Shown one piece after another: positions 1 through 6,000 of a stretch of DNA of 9,555 bases. This DNA is from an uncultured Lachnospiraceae bacterium (GTDB lineage Bacteria; Bacillota; Clostridia; Lachnospirales; Lachnospiraceae), in contig UQAW01000104.1 of NCBI GenBank assembly GCA_900539175.1, positions 1 through 9,555 on the forward strand, given 5' to 3'. The position numbers and the translations under genes are program-made. Each line of letters opens with the position of its first letter. Position 1 is the stretch's first letter. The notes beneath the pieces were generated by a model. It worked only from the letters and a program-made list of their open reading frames with translations. It was not told the origin of the DNA and did not search any database.

Positions 1-605
1 AGGAGGCTGTTGACTCGCTGGTTAAGAAAGCAGAGCCGGAAGAACTTCCGTATGAGGATGTAAAAGATACCGACTGGTTCTATGAAGACGTATGCACAAT
101 GTATGAGAAAGGTCTGATGACAGGCGTGGATGCAGAGACATTTGCACCGGCCCTGAACTTGACACGTGACCAGTTTGCAGTGATCCTGTGGAGAGCGGAA
201 GGCTCACCGAAGATGGACTACGAAGAGAAGTTTGCAGATGTGGCAGAAGGTCAGTGGTATACCGATGCAGTTCTGTGGGCAAACGAGAAGGGTATTGCGA
301 CCGGTTATGCGGACAGTAAACTCTTCGGACCCGCAGATCCGATCAGCCGTGAGCAGGCGGCAGTGATGCTGTACCGCTACGCAGAGTACAAAGGCTATGA
401 TGTTACTGAGAAGGCAGAGCTTGATGATGTCTATGACAATGCAGACGCTATCCAGGGCTATGCGAAAGACGCGATGGCGTGGGCAGTAGGCGCAGGAATC
501 ATCAAAGGAAAAGACGGACAGAAGATTCTGGCTCCTCAGGGAAATACAAACCGTGCAGAGAGTGCGGCTGTCATTTCCAGATTTGTGCAGAAATACGAGA
601 AGTAA
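1..605 (+). CDS. C-terminal part of an SLH-domain surface protein (5' end outside window)
   Basis: The frame is open from base 3 and ends at TAA 603-605, so about 200 C-terminal residues are visible. They form a typical wall anchor of three SLH motifs. The first holds DTDWFYEDV and then LTRDQ, the second FADVAEGQWYTDAV and then ISREQ, the third the YAKDAMAWAVGAGIIKG stretch and then TNRAE. SLH triplets bind secondary cell wall polymers in Gram-positive bacteria, so the protein should be exported and held on the surface; what the missing N-terminal part does cannot be told. The segment closely matches the last ~185 residues of the GH2 protein encoded at 3050-9169 in both protein and DNA, so the two genes share an anchor cassette. 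An internal ATG at 99 is only a methionine inside the first SLH motif and is not a start. A strong terminator follows 27 nt after the stop. Confidence 0.93.
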   Translation, partial: EAVDSLVKKAEPEELPYEDVKDTDWFYEDVCTMYEKGLMTGVDAETFAPALNLTRDQFAVILWRAEGSPKMDYEEKFADVAEGQWYTDAVLWANEKGIATGYADSKLFGPADPISREQAAVMLYRYAEYKGYDVTEKAELDDVYDNADAIQGYAKDAMAWAVGAGIIKGKDGQKILAPQGNTNRAESAAVISRFVQKYEK

Positions 606-625
606 AAGAATAAATCCATAAAGAT

Positions 626-670
626 ATGGTGCAGACGCATACCCGGGAAGTCAGACGGGTGTGCGTTTGT
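626..670 (+). repeat. 45-nt terminator-containing direct repeat, copy 1
   Basis: This block begins ATGGTGCAGACGC and ends with the 3' arm of the terminator. It matches 2226-2270 at 41 of 45 positions. Three of the four differences fall on paired stem bases and keep pairing through G-U or Watson-Crick pairs, and the loop GGAAGTCAGA is unchanged. With copy 2 it flanks the Panacea/GNAT module. Confidence 0.85.
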
Positions 671-673
671 TTT
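632..673 (+). terminator. Rho-independent terminator of the first SLH gene (repeat copy 1)
   Basis: A 14-bp stem pairs 632-645 with 656-669, including two G-U pairs, around a 10-nt loop, and is followed by TTTT at 670-673. It belongs to a 45-nt element (626-670) that recurs at 2226-2270 with four differences and, more diverged, at 9192-9236 and 9347-9391. Confidence 0.9.
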
Positions 674-693
674 GGTTGTGGGAGAGATACAAT

Positions 694-747
694 TCCAAAA
701 AAATCCAAAAAAATTCTATATCAATTTGAAGAAATTTGTTGTATAAT
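694..747 (+). promoter_or_regulatory. Putative promoter of the Panacea/GNAT operon with phased A-tracts
   Basis: A consensus -10 box TATAAT lies at 742-747. No good -35 hexamer sits 16-18 nt upstream. Instead there are two perfect 10-bp tandem units, TCCAAAAAAA at 694-703 and 704-713, placing two A7 tracts exactly one helical turn apart. Phased A-tracts bend DNA and can act as UP elements, which could make up for the weak -35; that role is inferred. Confidence 0.55.
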
Positions 748-756
748 ATAAGAAGA

Positions 757-780
757 AGTAGTTATACTATCACAACTACT
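757..780 (+). promoter_or_regulatory. Inverted repeat just downstream of the TA promoter (candidate operator)
   Basis: A perfect 7-bp inverted repeat, AGTAGTT at 757-763 and AACTACT at 774-780, has a 10-nt spacer. It starts about ten bases after the -10 box, so it would cover the transcription start, and it ends 25 nt before the antitoxin start codon. A site for autoregulation by the antitoxin is one reading, a 5' leader hairpin another. Confidence 0.4.
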
Positions 781-804
781 ATTAATTTTTTAGGAGGGAT
801 GCAT

Positions 805-1263
805 ATGGAAAAGACAATGTGTGTTGCAAAGACTTTATACGATATGTATTATAAGCAAAGTGGTGTGTGCATGGATGAGATGAAGATGCATAAGCTTATG
901 TATTTTGCACAAAGAGAATCCCTCATGTATAATAATGAGCCTTTATTTGATGCCACTTTTTATGGGTGGAAATATGGACCAGTATTAAAAGCTGTTAGAA
1001 GCGCATATATGTCTGGTGCATTGTTATCAAAATCGTTTGAGAAAGTATCTGATGATACTATGAAATTGCTGAAAAGTGTCCTTGAGAGATATGGTTCGTT
1101 GTCGTCATGGAAGCTTAGCAGTTTATCACATAAAGAGTTTTCGTGGAAAAAAGCCAGAAAAGGTTTGAAAGCTGCCGATGATGGTGATGTTGAGTTGTCA
1201 CTCAATGCTATGAGAGTGGATGCCACAAGAGAACTAATGAATAGAAAAACCGCTATGGCATAA
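805..1263 (+). CDS. Panacea/SocA-like (DUF4065) antitoxin-type protein
   Basis: This is a 152-residue soluble protein with no signal peptide. Family landmarks are the helix KMHKLMYFAQ (residues 27-36), the F-YGWKYGPV turn (52-60) and a C-terminal LSSLSHKEFSWKKAR stretch (104-118), which is the usual pattern of the DUF4065/Panacea domain also found in SocA and GepA proteins. Members of this family act as antitoxins for very different toxins, commonly encoded next to them. I chose ATG 805 because AGGAGGG (792-798) sits 6 nt upstream; a TTG at 736 in the same frame lies before the -10 box and cannot be the start. The next gene's ribosome binding site overlaps the TAA stop, so the two are translated as one operon with the antitoxin first. 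The gene is AT-richer than the SLH genes, which suggests transfer. That it neutralises the adjacent GNAT product is inferred from gene order. Confidence 0.85.
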   Translation: MEKTMCVAKTLYDMYYKQSGVCMDEMKMHKLMYFAQRESLMYNNEPLFDATFYGWKYGPVLKAVRSAYMSGALLSKSFEKVSDDTMKLLKSVLERYGSLSSWKLSSLSHKEFSWKKARKGLKAADDGDVELSLNAMRVDATRELMNRKTAMA

Positions 1264-1279
1264 AGGAGGTATTACAATT
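1262..1279 (+). promoter_or_regulatory. Strong RBS pointing to an ATT initiation codon
   Basis: AAAGGAGGT at 1262-1270 is a near-perfect ribosome binding site overlapping the antitoxin stop. The only in-frame start-like codon at suitable distance is ATT at 1277-1279 (6 nt spacing). No ATG, GTG or TTG occurs in that frame until TTG 1355, which has no ribosome binding site. ATT initiation is known, for example in infC, but is inefficient; it could be a lowered toxin dose or a start codon mutated from ATG. Confidence 0.5.
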
Positions 1280-2115
1280 AACGTTGGAGAAAAGCGAAAT
1301 TATTTTCGTGAGTTTAAATACGAAGTATTAACCTCGAAACCGGAAAACAAAAAGTTGATAAGTGGATTTGTTTCGAAGAAAGCAAATAATACGCTTCAAG
1401 CGTACATAAGGGATGAAGACAAGGCGTGGACAGAGGATTTGGATGGAGAAACAAGAGTATATCTTGTTAAAGATAAATTCGAAAACATTGCCTTGTTTTT
1501 TTCAGTAAAATGTGGACTTTTGGTTGGAGAAAATTTAGAAGAAAAGTTATCAGAGGAATATCAAGAGTATGTTGATGCAGTTATTGAGGTTAAGAAATTT
1601 AAGGAGGAGTATGCTATACAGCAGATGTACGATGCTGGTATGGAGATGAAGTTGATCGTTTGTTTAAAATAGCAGAACATAGACTTGATAGTAAAACCGA
1701 ATCAACAGAGATAGGTCAATCTGAAAATACAATTAATGTTCCAAATTGCATATCCGCAATAGAATTAAGACATTTATGTAAGAATGAGGACTTTATTGTG
1801 CCGGAGGAAGTTGATATTCCTTTGGGGTTCGGTATTTTTTGGGAGATAATTGTTCCTATTATTATTGATATTACTAAAAGAGTAGGATGCAAATATGTTT
1901 ATCTTTTTGCTGCAGATAAAACCGAAGGACAAAATGAAATTGAGATGAAGAAACTTATTTCACATTATAAGAATAACTTTAAGTTTTCAGAATGTGATGA
2001 AGGTATTAAGTTTGTGAAACCTGAGTATGATAATCATTGTTACGGATTGATACAACGAGTATCAAAATTGGAAAGCAACCGAGAAGCTATTTGGCATGAG
2101 TTCTCAGATATTTAG
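1277..2115 (+). pseudogene. GNAT-type acetyltransferase, toxin partner of the Panacea protein, split by a -1 frameshift
   Basis: Read from ATT 1277, the first part gives 131 residues ending at TAG 1670-1672 and includes VYLVKDKFENIALFFSVKCG, which resembles the central strands of a GNAT fold. The -1 frame then carries YGDEVDRLFKIAEHRLDSK, followed by PLGFGIFWEIIVP and GCKYVYLFAAD, resembling the acetyl-CoA-binding helix and following strand, and ends at TAG 2113-2115. Joined, they make one protein of about 280 residues. The simplest lesion is loss of one G where GGAGATG (1642-1648) stands for GGAGGATG, giving GMEDEVDRLFK. GNAT toxins acetylate targets such as aminoacyl-tRNA; this one's target is unknown. 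The tail of the first frame (MKLIVCLK) does not resemble the acidic helix expected there, which favours a mutation over two genes. A UUUAAAA slippery site just before the stop leaves programmed frameshifting possible. The family call is good; inactivity is likely but unproven. Confidence 0.68.
1663..1669 (+). other. Possible -1 slippery heptamer T TTA AAA directly before a stop
   Basis: In the first GNAT frame the codons run TGT TTA AAA TAG, so bases 1663-1669 form a canonical X XXY YYZ heptamer next to the stop. A -1 slip would continue into exactly the frame carrying the rest of the domain (ATA GCA GAA CAT). I see no strong downstream stem or pseudoknot and no Shine-Dalgarno-like stimulator at about 10 nt upstream, so this may be chance. 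Confidence 0.3.
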
Positions 2116-2225
2116 ATTTACAATTGTAAGAGAAGAATTCAGGGTTCCTTACAAAAAATTAAGGTAATAAAAACGCAGGCATAGCGGGCTGCACTGAGGT
2201 TTTTTAACATGTGCAATCGGAGAAA

Positions 2226-2270
2226 ATGGTGCAGACGCGTATCCGGGAAGTCAGACGGGTGCGCGTCTGT
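2226..2270 (+). repeat. 45-nt terminator-containing direct repeat, copy 2
   Basis: Copy 2 of the element at 626-670, with 41 of 45 positions identical and no gaps. It closes the Panacea/GNAT module on the right and at the same time lies inside the broken - strand relE reading frame. Confidence 0.85.
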
Positions 2271-2276
2271 TTTTTT
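2232..2276 (+). terminator. Rho-independent terminator after the GNAT gene (repeat copy 2)
   Basis: The 14-bp stem pairs 2232-2245 with 2256-2269, including two G-U pairs, loop GGAAGTCAGA, followed by T7 at 2270-2276. It is the strongest terminator in the window and would end transcripts of the TA operon. Confidence 0.9.
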
Positions 2277-2379
2277 ACGGGATATCTTGTGTAATATAGA
2301 TTATAAGATGGAATTTGGCATAGGATTTCTCTTAAATCATCAAGTGCATCTGTGGAGTAGCCGACTTTATAGCTTTCCG

Positions 2380-2685
2380 TCATATACCAAACTCTTTTGC
2401 AAGTGCCGCAGCAACTTCATCTGTAGAATATACTTTTCCTGATTTGATAGAATCGACACCTTTTTGGAGTTCTGCGTCAAGCTGCTCTCTGGTCATTGCA
2501 CCAACAGCTAACGGTTTGGAAGAAGGAAGACGCAAATCAAACGGCATACCCTTCTTCAGTACAATCTGGCTATAAAGCATCTGAATTGCACTGGATGGAG
2601 AAATGCCAAGCTGAGAAAGGATTCCTTCAGCGTTTTCCTTGAGATTGATATCTATTCTTGCATAAACAACGGATGTATTTGCCAT
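2380..2685 (-). CDS. relB: RelB/DinJ family antitoxin
   Basis: This is a 101-residue complete protein. Residues 7-52 show the RelB/DinJ ribbon-helix-helix pattern: YARIDINLKENAEGIL, then QLGISPSSAIQMLYSQIV, then GMPFDLRLP. The family dimerises through this fold, binds its own promoter, and uses the C-terminal half to wrap and inhibit a RelE-type toxin. The C-terminal section here (REQLDAELQKGVDSI, TDEVAAALAKEFGI) looks intact. The start at 2685-2683 is supported by AAAGGAG about 8 nt upstream. The partner toxin gene overlaps by ATGA but is truncated, leaving an orphan antitoxin that may still repress its promoter or inhibit a RelE encoded elsewhere. It is the only apparently intact gene in this window on the - strand. 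Confidence 0.9.
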   Translation of the reverse strand: MANTSVVYARIDINLKENAEGILSQLGISPSSAIQMLYSQIVLKKGMPFDLRLPSSKPLAVGAMTREQLDAELQKGVDSIKSGKVYSTDEVAAALAKEFGI

Positions 2686-2706
2686 AGTATCGTCTCCTTT
2701 TTTTAT

Positions 2707-2738
2707 ATTATATCCTCATTTGCTTGCAATTGCAAGCA
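2707..2738 (-). promoter_or_regulatory. relB promoter with an 18-bp palindromic operator over the -35 box
   Basis: Reading the - strand, -35 TTGCAA (2735-2730), a 17-nt spacer and -10 TATAAT (2712-2707) form a near-consensus promoter. The perfect 18-bp palindrome TGCTTGCAATTGCAAGCA at 2721-2738 covers the whole -35 box. Ribbon-helix-helix antitoxins bind such palindromes, so this is the probable RelB autoregulatory site. Confidence 0.82.
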
Positions 2739-2784
2739 TTTACAAAAGATAATTTATGGTGAAGCTTTGAACTTTATACGCCCA

Positions 2785-2925
2785 ATGCTGGAAGGTGAAT
2801 GGTATACTGATGCAGTTCTGTGGGCAAACGAGCAGGGTATTGCAACCGGTTATGCGGATACCGGACTTCCGGTGGGTACGCATCTGCTTTTTCGAAGGAT
2901 TAGAACAGAAAGTGAAGGAATGTGA
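2785..2925 (+). pseudogene. Remnant of an SLH-domain gene tail
   Basis: Bases 2791-2858 encode EGEWYTDAVLWANEQGIATGYAD, almost the same as the middle of the second SLH motif in both flanking SLH genes, at protein and DNA level. After this the frame continues TGLPVGTHLLF, because the DNA jumps straight into the 3' arm of a terminator (2874-2886), skipping the rest of SLH 2 and all of SLH 3. Upstream resemblance fades within about 30 nt. The 46-codon frame from ATG 2785 has no evident ribosome binding site, so I take it as a relic of a deleted SLH gene rather than a small gene. It implies that a further SLH gene once stood between the first gene and the GH2 gene. Confidence 0.8.
2874..2892 (+). 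other. Orphan 3' arm of a terminator repeat with T-run
   Basis: GGGTACGCATCTG followed by CTTTTT corresponds to the 3' arm and T-tract of the other terminators (compare 9223-9240). The complementary 5' arm is absent, so the original hairpin is lost. A small ACCGG/CCGGT hairpin just upstream (from 2859) may or may not replace it. Confidence 0.6.
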
Positions 2926-2956
2926 TATTTACGGAGAAGTATTTTAGCCGTAATAT
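2898..2956 (+). promoter_or_regulatory. Promoter block upstream of the GH2 gene, copy 1
   Basis: Candidate -35 TTTACG (2928-2933), 17-nt spacer, -10 TAATAT (2951-2956). The box is weak alone, but bases 2898-2936 match 9401-9439 without gaps at 34 of 39 positions, and the second copy also places a -10-like TATGAT 17 nt after TTTACG. Conservation of both sequence and spacing supports a shared promoter, with the GATTAGAACAGAAA part as a possible regulator site. The GH2 start codon lies about 90 nt downstream. Confidence 0.6.
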
Positions 2957-2976
2957 TAAAAATATAAGGAAATAAA

Positions 2977-2990
2977 AGACAAATATGTCT
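2977..2990 (+). other. Small 5' leader hairpin of the GH2 transcript
   Basis: AGACA (2977-2981) pairs with TGTCT (2986-2990) around AATA. A similar ATGTCT/AGACAT hairpin lies at the matching place after the second promoter block (9475-9494). It is short and its function unknown. The rest of 2991-3049 holds the ribosome binding site AAGGAGG at 3036-3042 and nothing else I recognise. Confidence 0.35.
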
Positions 2991-3049
2991 TGAAAAGGAG
3001 GGTAGTTGTACGGCTTTTCAGCAATTTTTAATCAGAAGGAGGAAAAGGG

Positions 3050-6000
3050 ATGAAAGCAAAGAAACTAATGTGTATGCTGCTGGCTGCGACTATGGTGTGC
3101 TCTTCGCCGCTTAGTGCTCTTGCAGGTACTGGAGTAGAAATTCAGAATACGGTTGGAACTGCTGCAGTGAATGATTTTGGGGATGAGATTCAGATCATAA
3201 AATCTGAGATCACGATGGAGAAACCGGAAAATCTGGCACAGATGACGAATGTTGCGCAGGGAGCATCCGTGACGAGTAATCTGGCGTGCAGTGAGTTCCA
3301 TCCGATCATGCGTATTACAGATGGACAAAGAAATTTTATGGCGGCAGATTCTCATTCCGGAAGCTTTGGTCAGACTACGGAAGGCGGGGACTGGTATATT
3401 ACTGTGGACTTGGGAAGTGAAAAAGTAATCAGTGCCGTTGCTATGGGAAAAATATATGTAGACTGGCGTCCGGAAAGCAATAATAATCTGGTGCGCTACC
3501 AGATGCAGATCTCAAGTGACGGAGTGACCTGGAAACAACTGGGCGAAGCAGAAGAGGAGCCGGAAAAAAATTATAAGGATGTCTATTTTGTACCGGAGAC
3601 TTCGCAGAGTGCACGTTATGTGAGATTATATGCTCCGAATGCTGCTGCCTGGAGTACGGTAGATGAGATTGAAGTTTATACGGAGCCGGAAGATCCGGAT
3701 GACGACGAGATGAAAATTCAGGATACCGATATCTCGTTTGAAGAACCGGAAGAGCTGAAGGAACTTACCAATATTGCTCTGGGGTGTGATGTTGTCAGTA
3801 ATCTGAAATGTTACGGTTCTCATCCGGCAAGTGAAGCGACGGATGGCGAATACGGATATGACGGTTACAACAGCGGCGGAAGTTTTGCACAGGTTGACAA
3901 CGCATCGGGAGAGGACTGGTATCTTACGATTGACCTGGGCGAGATACAAAGTTTCAAAACGATTGCTCTGAAAAAGCTGAATCTGAACAATAACCCAAAG
4001 AACAACCTCAGACGTTACCAGTTCCAGATATCAGAGGATGGGGAAACCTGGAAACAGCTTGGAACCGCAGAAGAAGAGCCGGAAGAGACCCTGAAACATG
4101 TCTACTTTACACCCGATACCCTGCAGCGGGCACGCTATATCAGACTTTTCTCAGCAAACGTAGAGGGCGGCTGGAAAGTTGTAGATGAGATTGAAGTATA
4201 CTCCAATCAGCTGCCGAAGGTTATGGGAAAATATGCTTCCAACAGCACCTTGAAGAAGGGAACCCCGATTGAACTGAACGCAGCTTTGGATGCGGAGATC
4301 TATTATACTCTGGACGGCAGTGACCCGACAAAGAACGGTGTGCGTTATGAAGGTCCGATTGAACTTGATGGTGATATGGAAATCCGGGCATATGCGAAAA
4401 AGGACGGTTATGAGGATTCTAATGTTTCCATGCTCCGTTATTTTATGCAGTACATAGAGGCAGATCCGGAACCAGGCAGAGTGGAGCCGGGCACAGAGGT
4501 TGCGTTCACAAACCAGATGGCAGGTTCGGAAATCTATTATACGCTGGACAGCAGTGATCCTTTGACTTCTGATTCTGCAATTTTGTATACGGAACCGATT
4601 AAAATTGATTCCTATACCCGTATCATGGCTTATTGCAAGGGGAATGCAGGAGGGGATTCTCCGGTTTATGAGTTTACCTATACTACTGAGAATGCAGTGG
4701 AAGGCAAAACCGTAACCGCTTCTAAAGAGGAAAATGGAACGAAGGCGGCCATGGCAGCTGACGGCGATGAGGATACGATGTGGCAGGCAGGCGCCAACCA
4801 GTGGATCAAGATCGACTTTGGAGCTCCTTATGATTTTGACTGTGTCAATATTAACTGGGCGGATGAGGCGGCTAATTACAAGTATATCATTGAAACATCC
4901 AGTAATAATGAGAACTGGTATACTTATGCTTCTTATCCGGGTGGCAACAATGCAGCACAGACCCATGTGATCCCGAATGTGGAAACACACCGGCAGTATA
5001 TGCGGATCAAGATTCTGGGAGCAGATGCCGGAGCAACCTATGGAATCCGGGAAATTGAAGTGGCAGGAAAGGAAAGCGCCGAAATACCGGAGATTCCGAT
5101 GTATGACAATCCGGAGACAGACCTGTATGACCGTGTGGTCGTAAATCCGATGCCGGAGAAGGTGGAAGGAGTAAAAGATCCGCAGATTTCTCTGGACGGC
5201 GAGTGGAATTTCACGGTGCGCCCACAGAATGGGTTCTGGAGAAATACCACAGATTTATCCGGGTGGGATACAGCAAACATTCCGGGTGATTTGGATGCGG
5301 AAGGTTTCCCGGTTTATGATGTAGAGAATCCTGACTGGACCGGCGGCTACGGAGATGCCAAATTCTATCCGGGAAATAATCTTGAAATGGCGTACAAACG
5401 TCAGATCTTTGTTCCGGAGGATTATGAAGGTCAGAAAGTATTCCTGAGAGTGGACAAGGCATTCAACTATGCCCGTATCTGGGTGAACGGTCAGTATGTA
5501 CGTGACCACCGCGGTGAATTCAATGCCTGGGATGCGGATATCACAGATTATATTATTCCGGGACAGGAAAACTGGATCACGATCTCCATTACAGCAGAAG
5601 GCAGCTACAACGATGCTGGTCAGCTTCTCAGTTTTGTGGGACTGCGTTCCATCCGTGGTATCACCAGTGATGTAACGATGTATGCGGCTCCGAAGACCTA
5701 TCTCAACCGCCTGCATGTGAACACAGATCTGGATGAAAATTATGAGGACGCCGAACTTACGATCATGACCAATACCTTTTTGGAGGATGGCAAAGAGGCG
5801 GATATCAACCTTTCCCTGACCGACAGGAATGGCAATCCGGTGGCGCTGGAGAAAGACAGCATCCATGTGGGGGCGGATGATAATTTCACAGATAAAAATG
5901 TGACCATGACCATAGAAAATCCGGAAAAATGGGATGCAGAGCATCCGAATCTTTATACGCTTACCGCTGAGGTGGCAGTCGATGGAAACGTGACAGAAAC

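Larger units (their letters stand above)
2204..2383 (-). pseudogene. relE: Truncated RelE/ParE-type toxin gene (N-terminal fragment)
   Basis: On the - strand, ATG 2383-2381 overlaps the relB stop by ATGA, the usual translational coupling of relBE operons. The frame begins MTESYKVGYSTDALDDLREI, which matches the start of RelE/ParE family toxins (strand, then the ALDDLREI helix). After about residue 20-25 the resemblance stops, and from about residue 36 the frame reads through the inverted terminator repeat (2226-2276) to a TAA at 2206-2204, giving 59 residues in all. RelE toxins normally have about 90-100 residues and place their catalytic residues in the missing C-terminal half, so this fragment should be inactive as a ribosome-dependent mRNase. 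The break lies roughly between 2277 and 2325. Recombination at the terminator repeat is the likely cause, inferred from the junction. Confidence 0.72.

Noticed and set aside
736..804. N-terminal extension of the Panacea gene from TTG 736
   Set aside because: The TTG lies upstream of the -10 box and has no ribosome binding site; ATG 805 has AGGAGGG at the right distance.
1355..1672. GNAT first part starting at TTG 1355
   Set aside because: No ribosome binding site precedes it, whereas the frame is open back to a near-perfect one at 1262-1270; a start at 1355 would waste that site and remove plausible N-terminal residues.
1660..2115. Second GNAT half as an independent gene from TTG 1660
   Set aside because: No ribosome binding site is placed for it, and it carries only the acetyl-CoA-binding half of one domain; a frameshifted single gene explains it better.
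2118..2156. TTACAATTGTAA palindrome and a TTGTAAG/CTTACAA inverted repeat after the GNAT stop
   Set aside because: Short, AT-rich and not followed by a T-run; such matches are common by chance in this base composition.
2175..2205. GCAG/CTGC hairpin followed by T6 as a second terminator after the GNAT gene
   Set aside because: Only 4 bp pair, and 7 nt separate the stem from the T-run; too weak next to the strong terminator at 2232-2276.
2209..2442. 77-codon + strand frame from ATG 2209
   Set aside because: It runs through the terminator and is antisense to relE and relB; its translation is Cys- and Arg-rich and unlike any family.
4151..5944. Several 80-280 codon - strand open frames within the GH2 gene
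   Set aside because: Same reasoning: low-complexity antisense translations that overlap each other and a clear domain-bearing gene.
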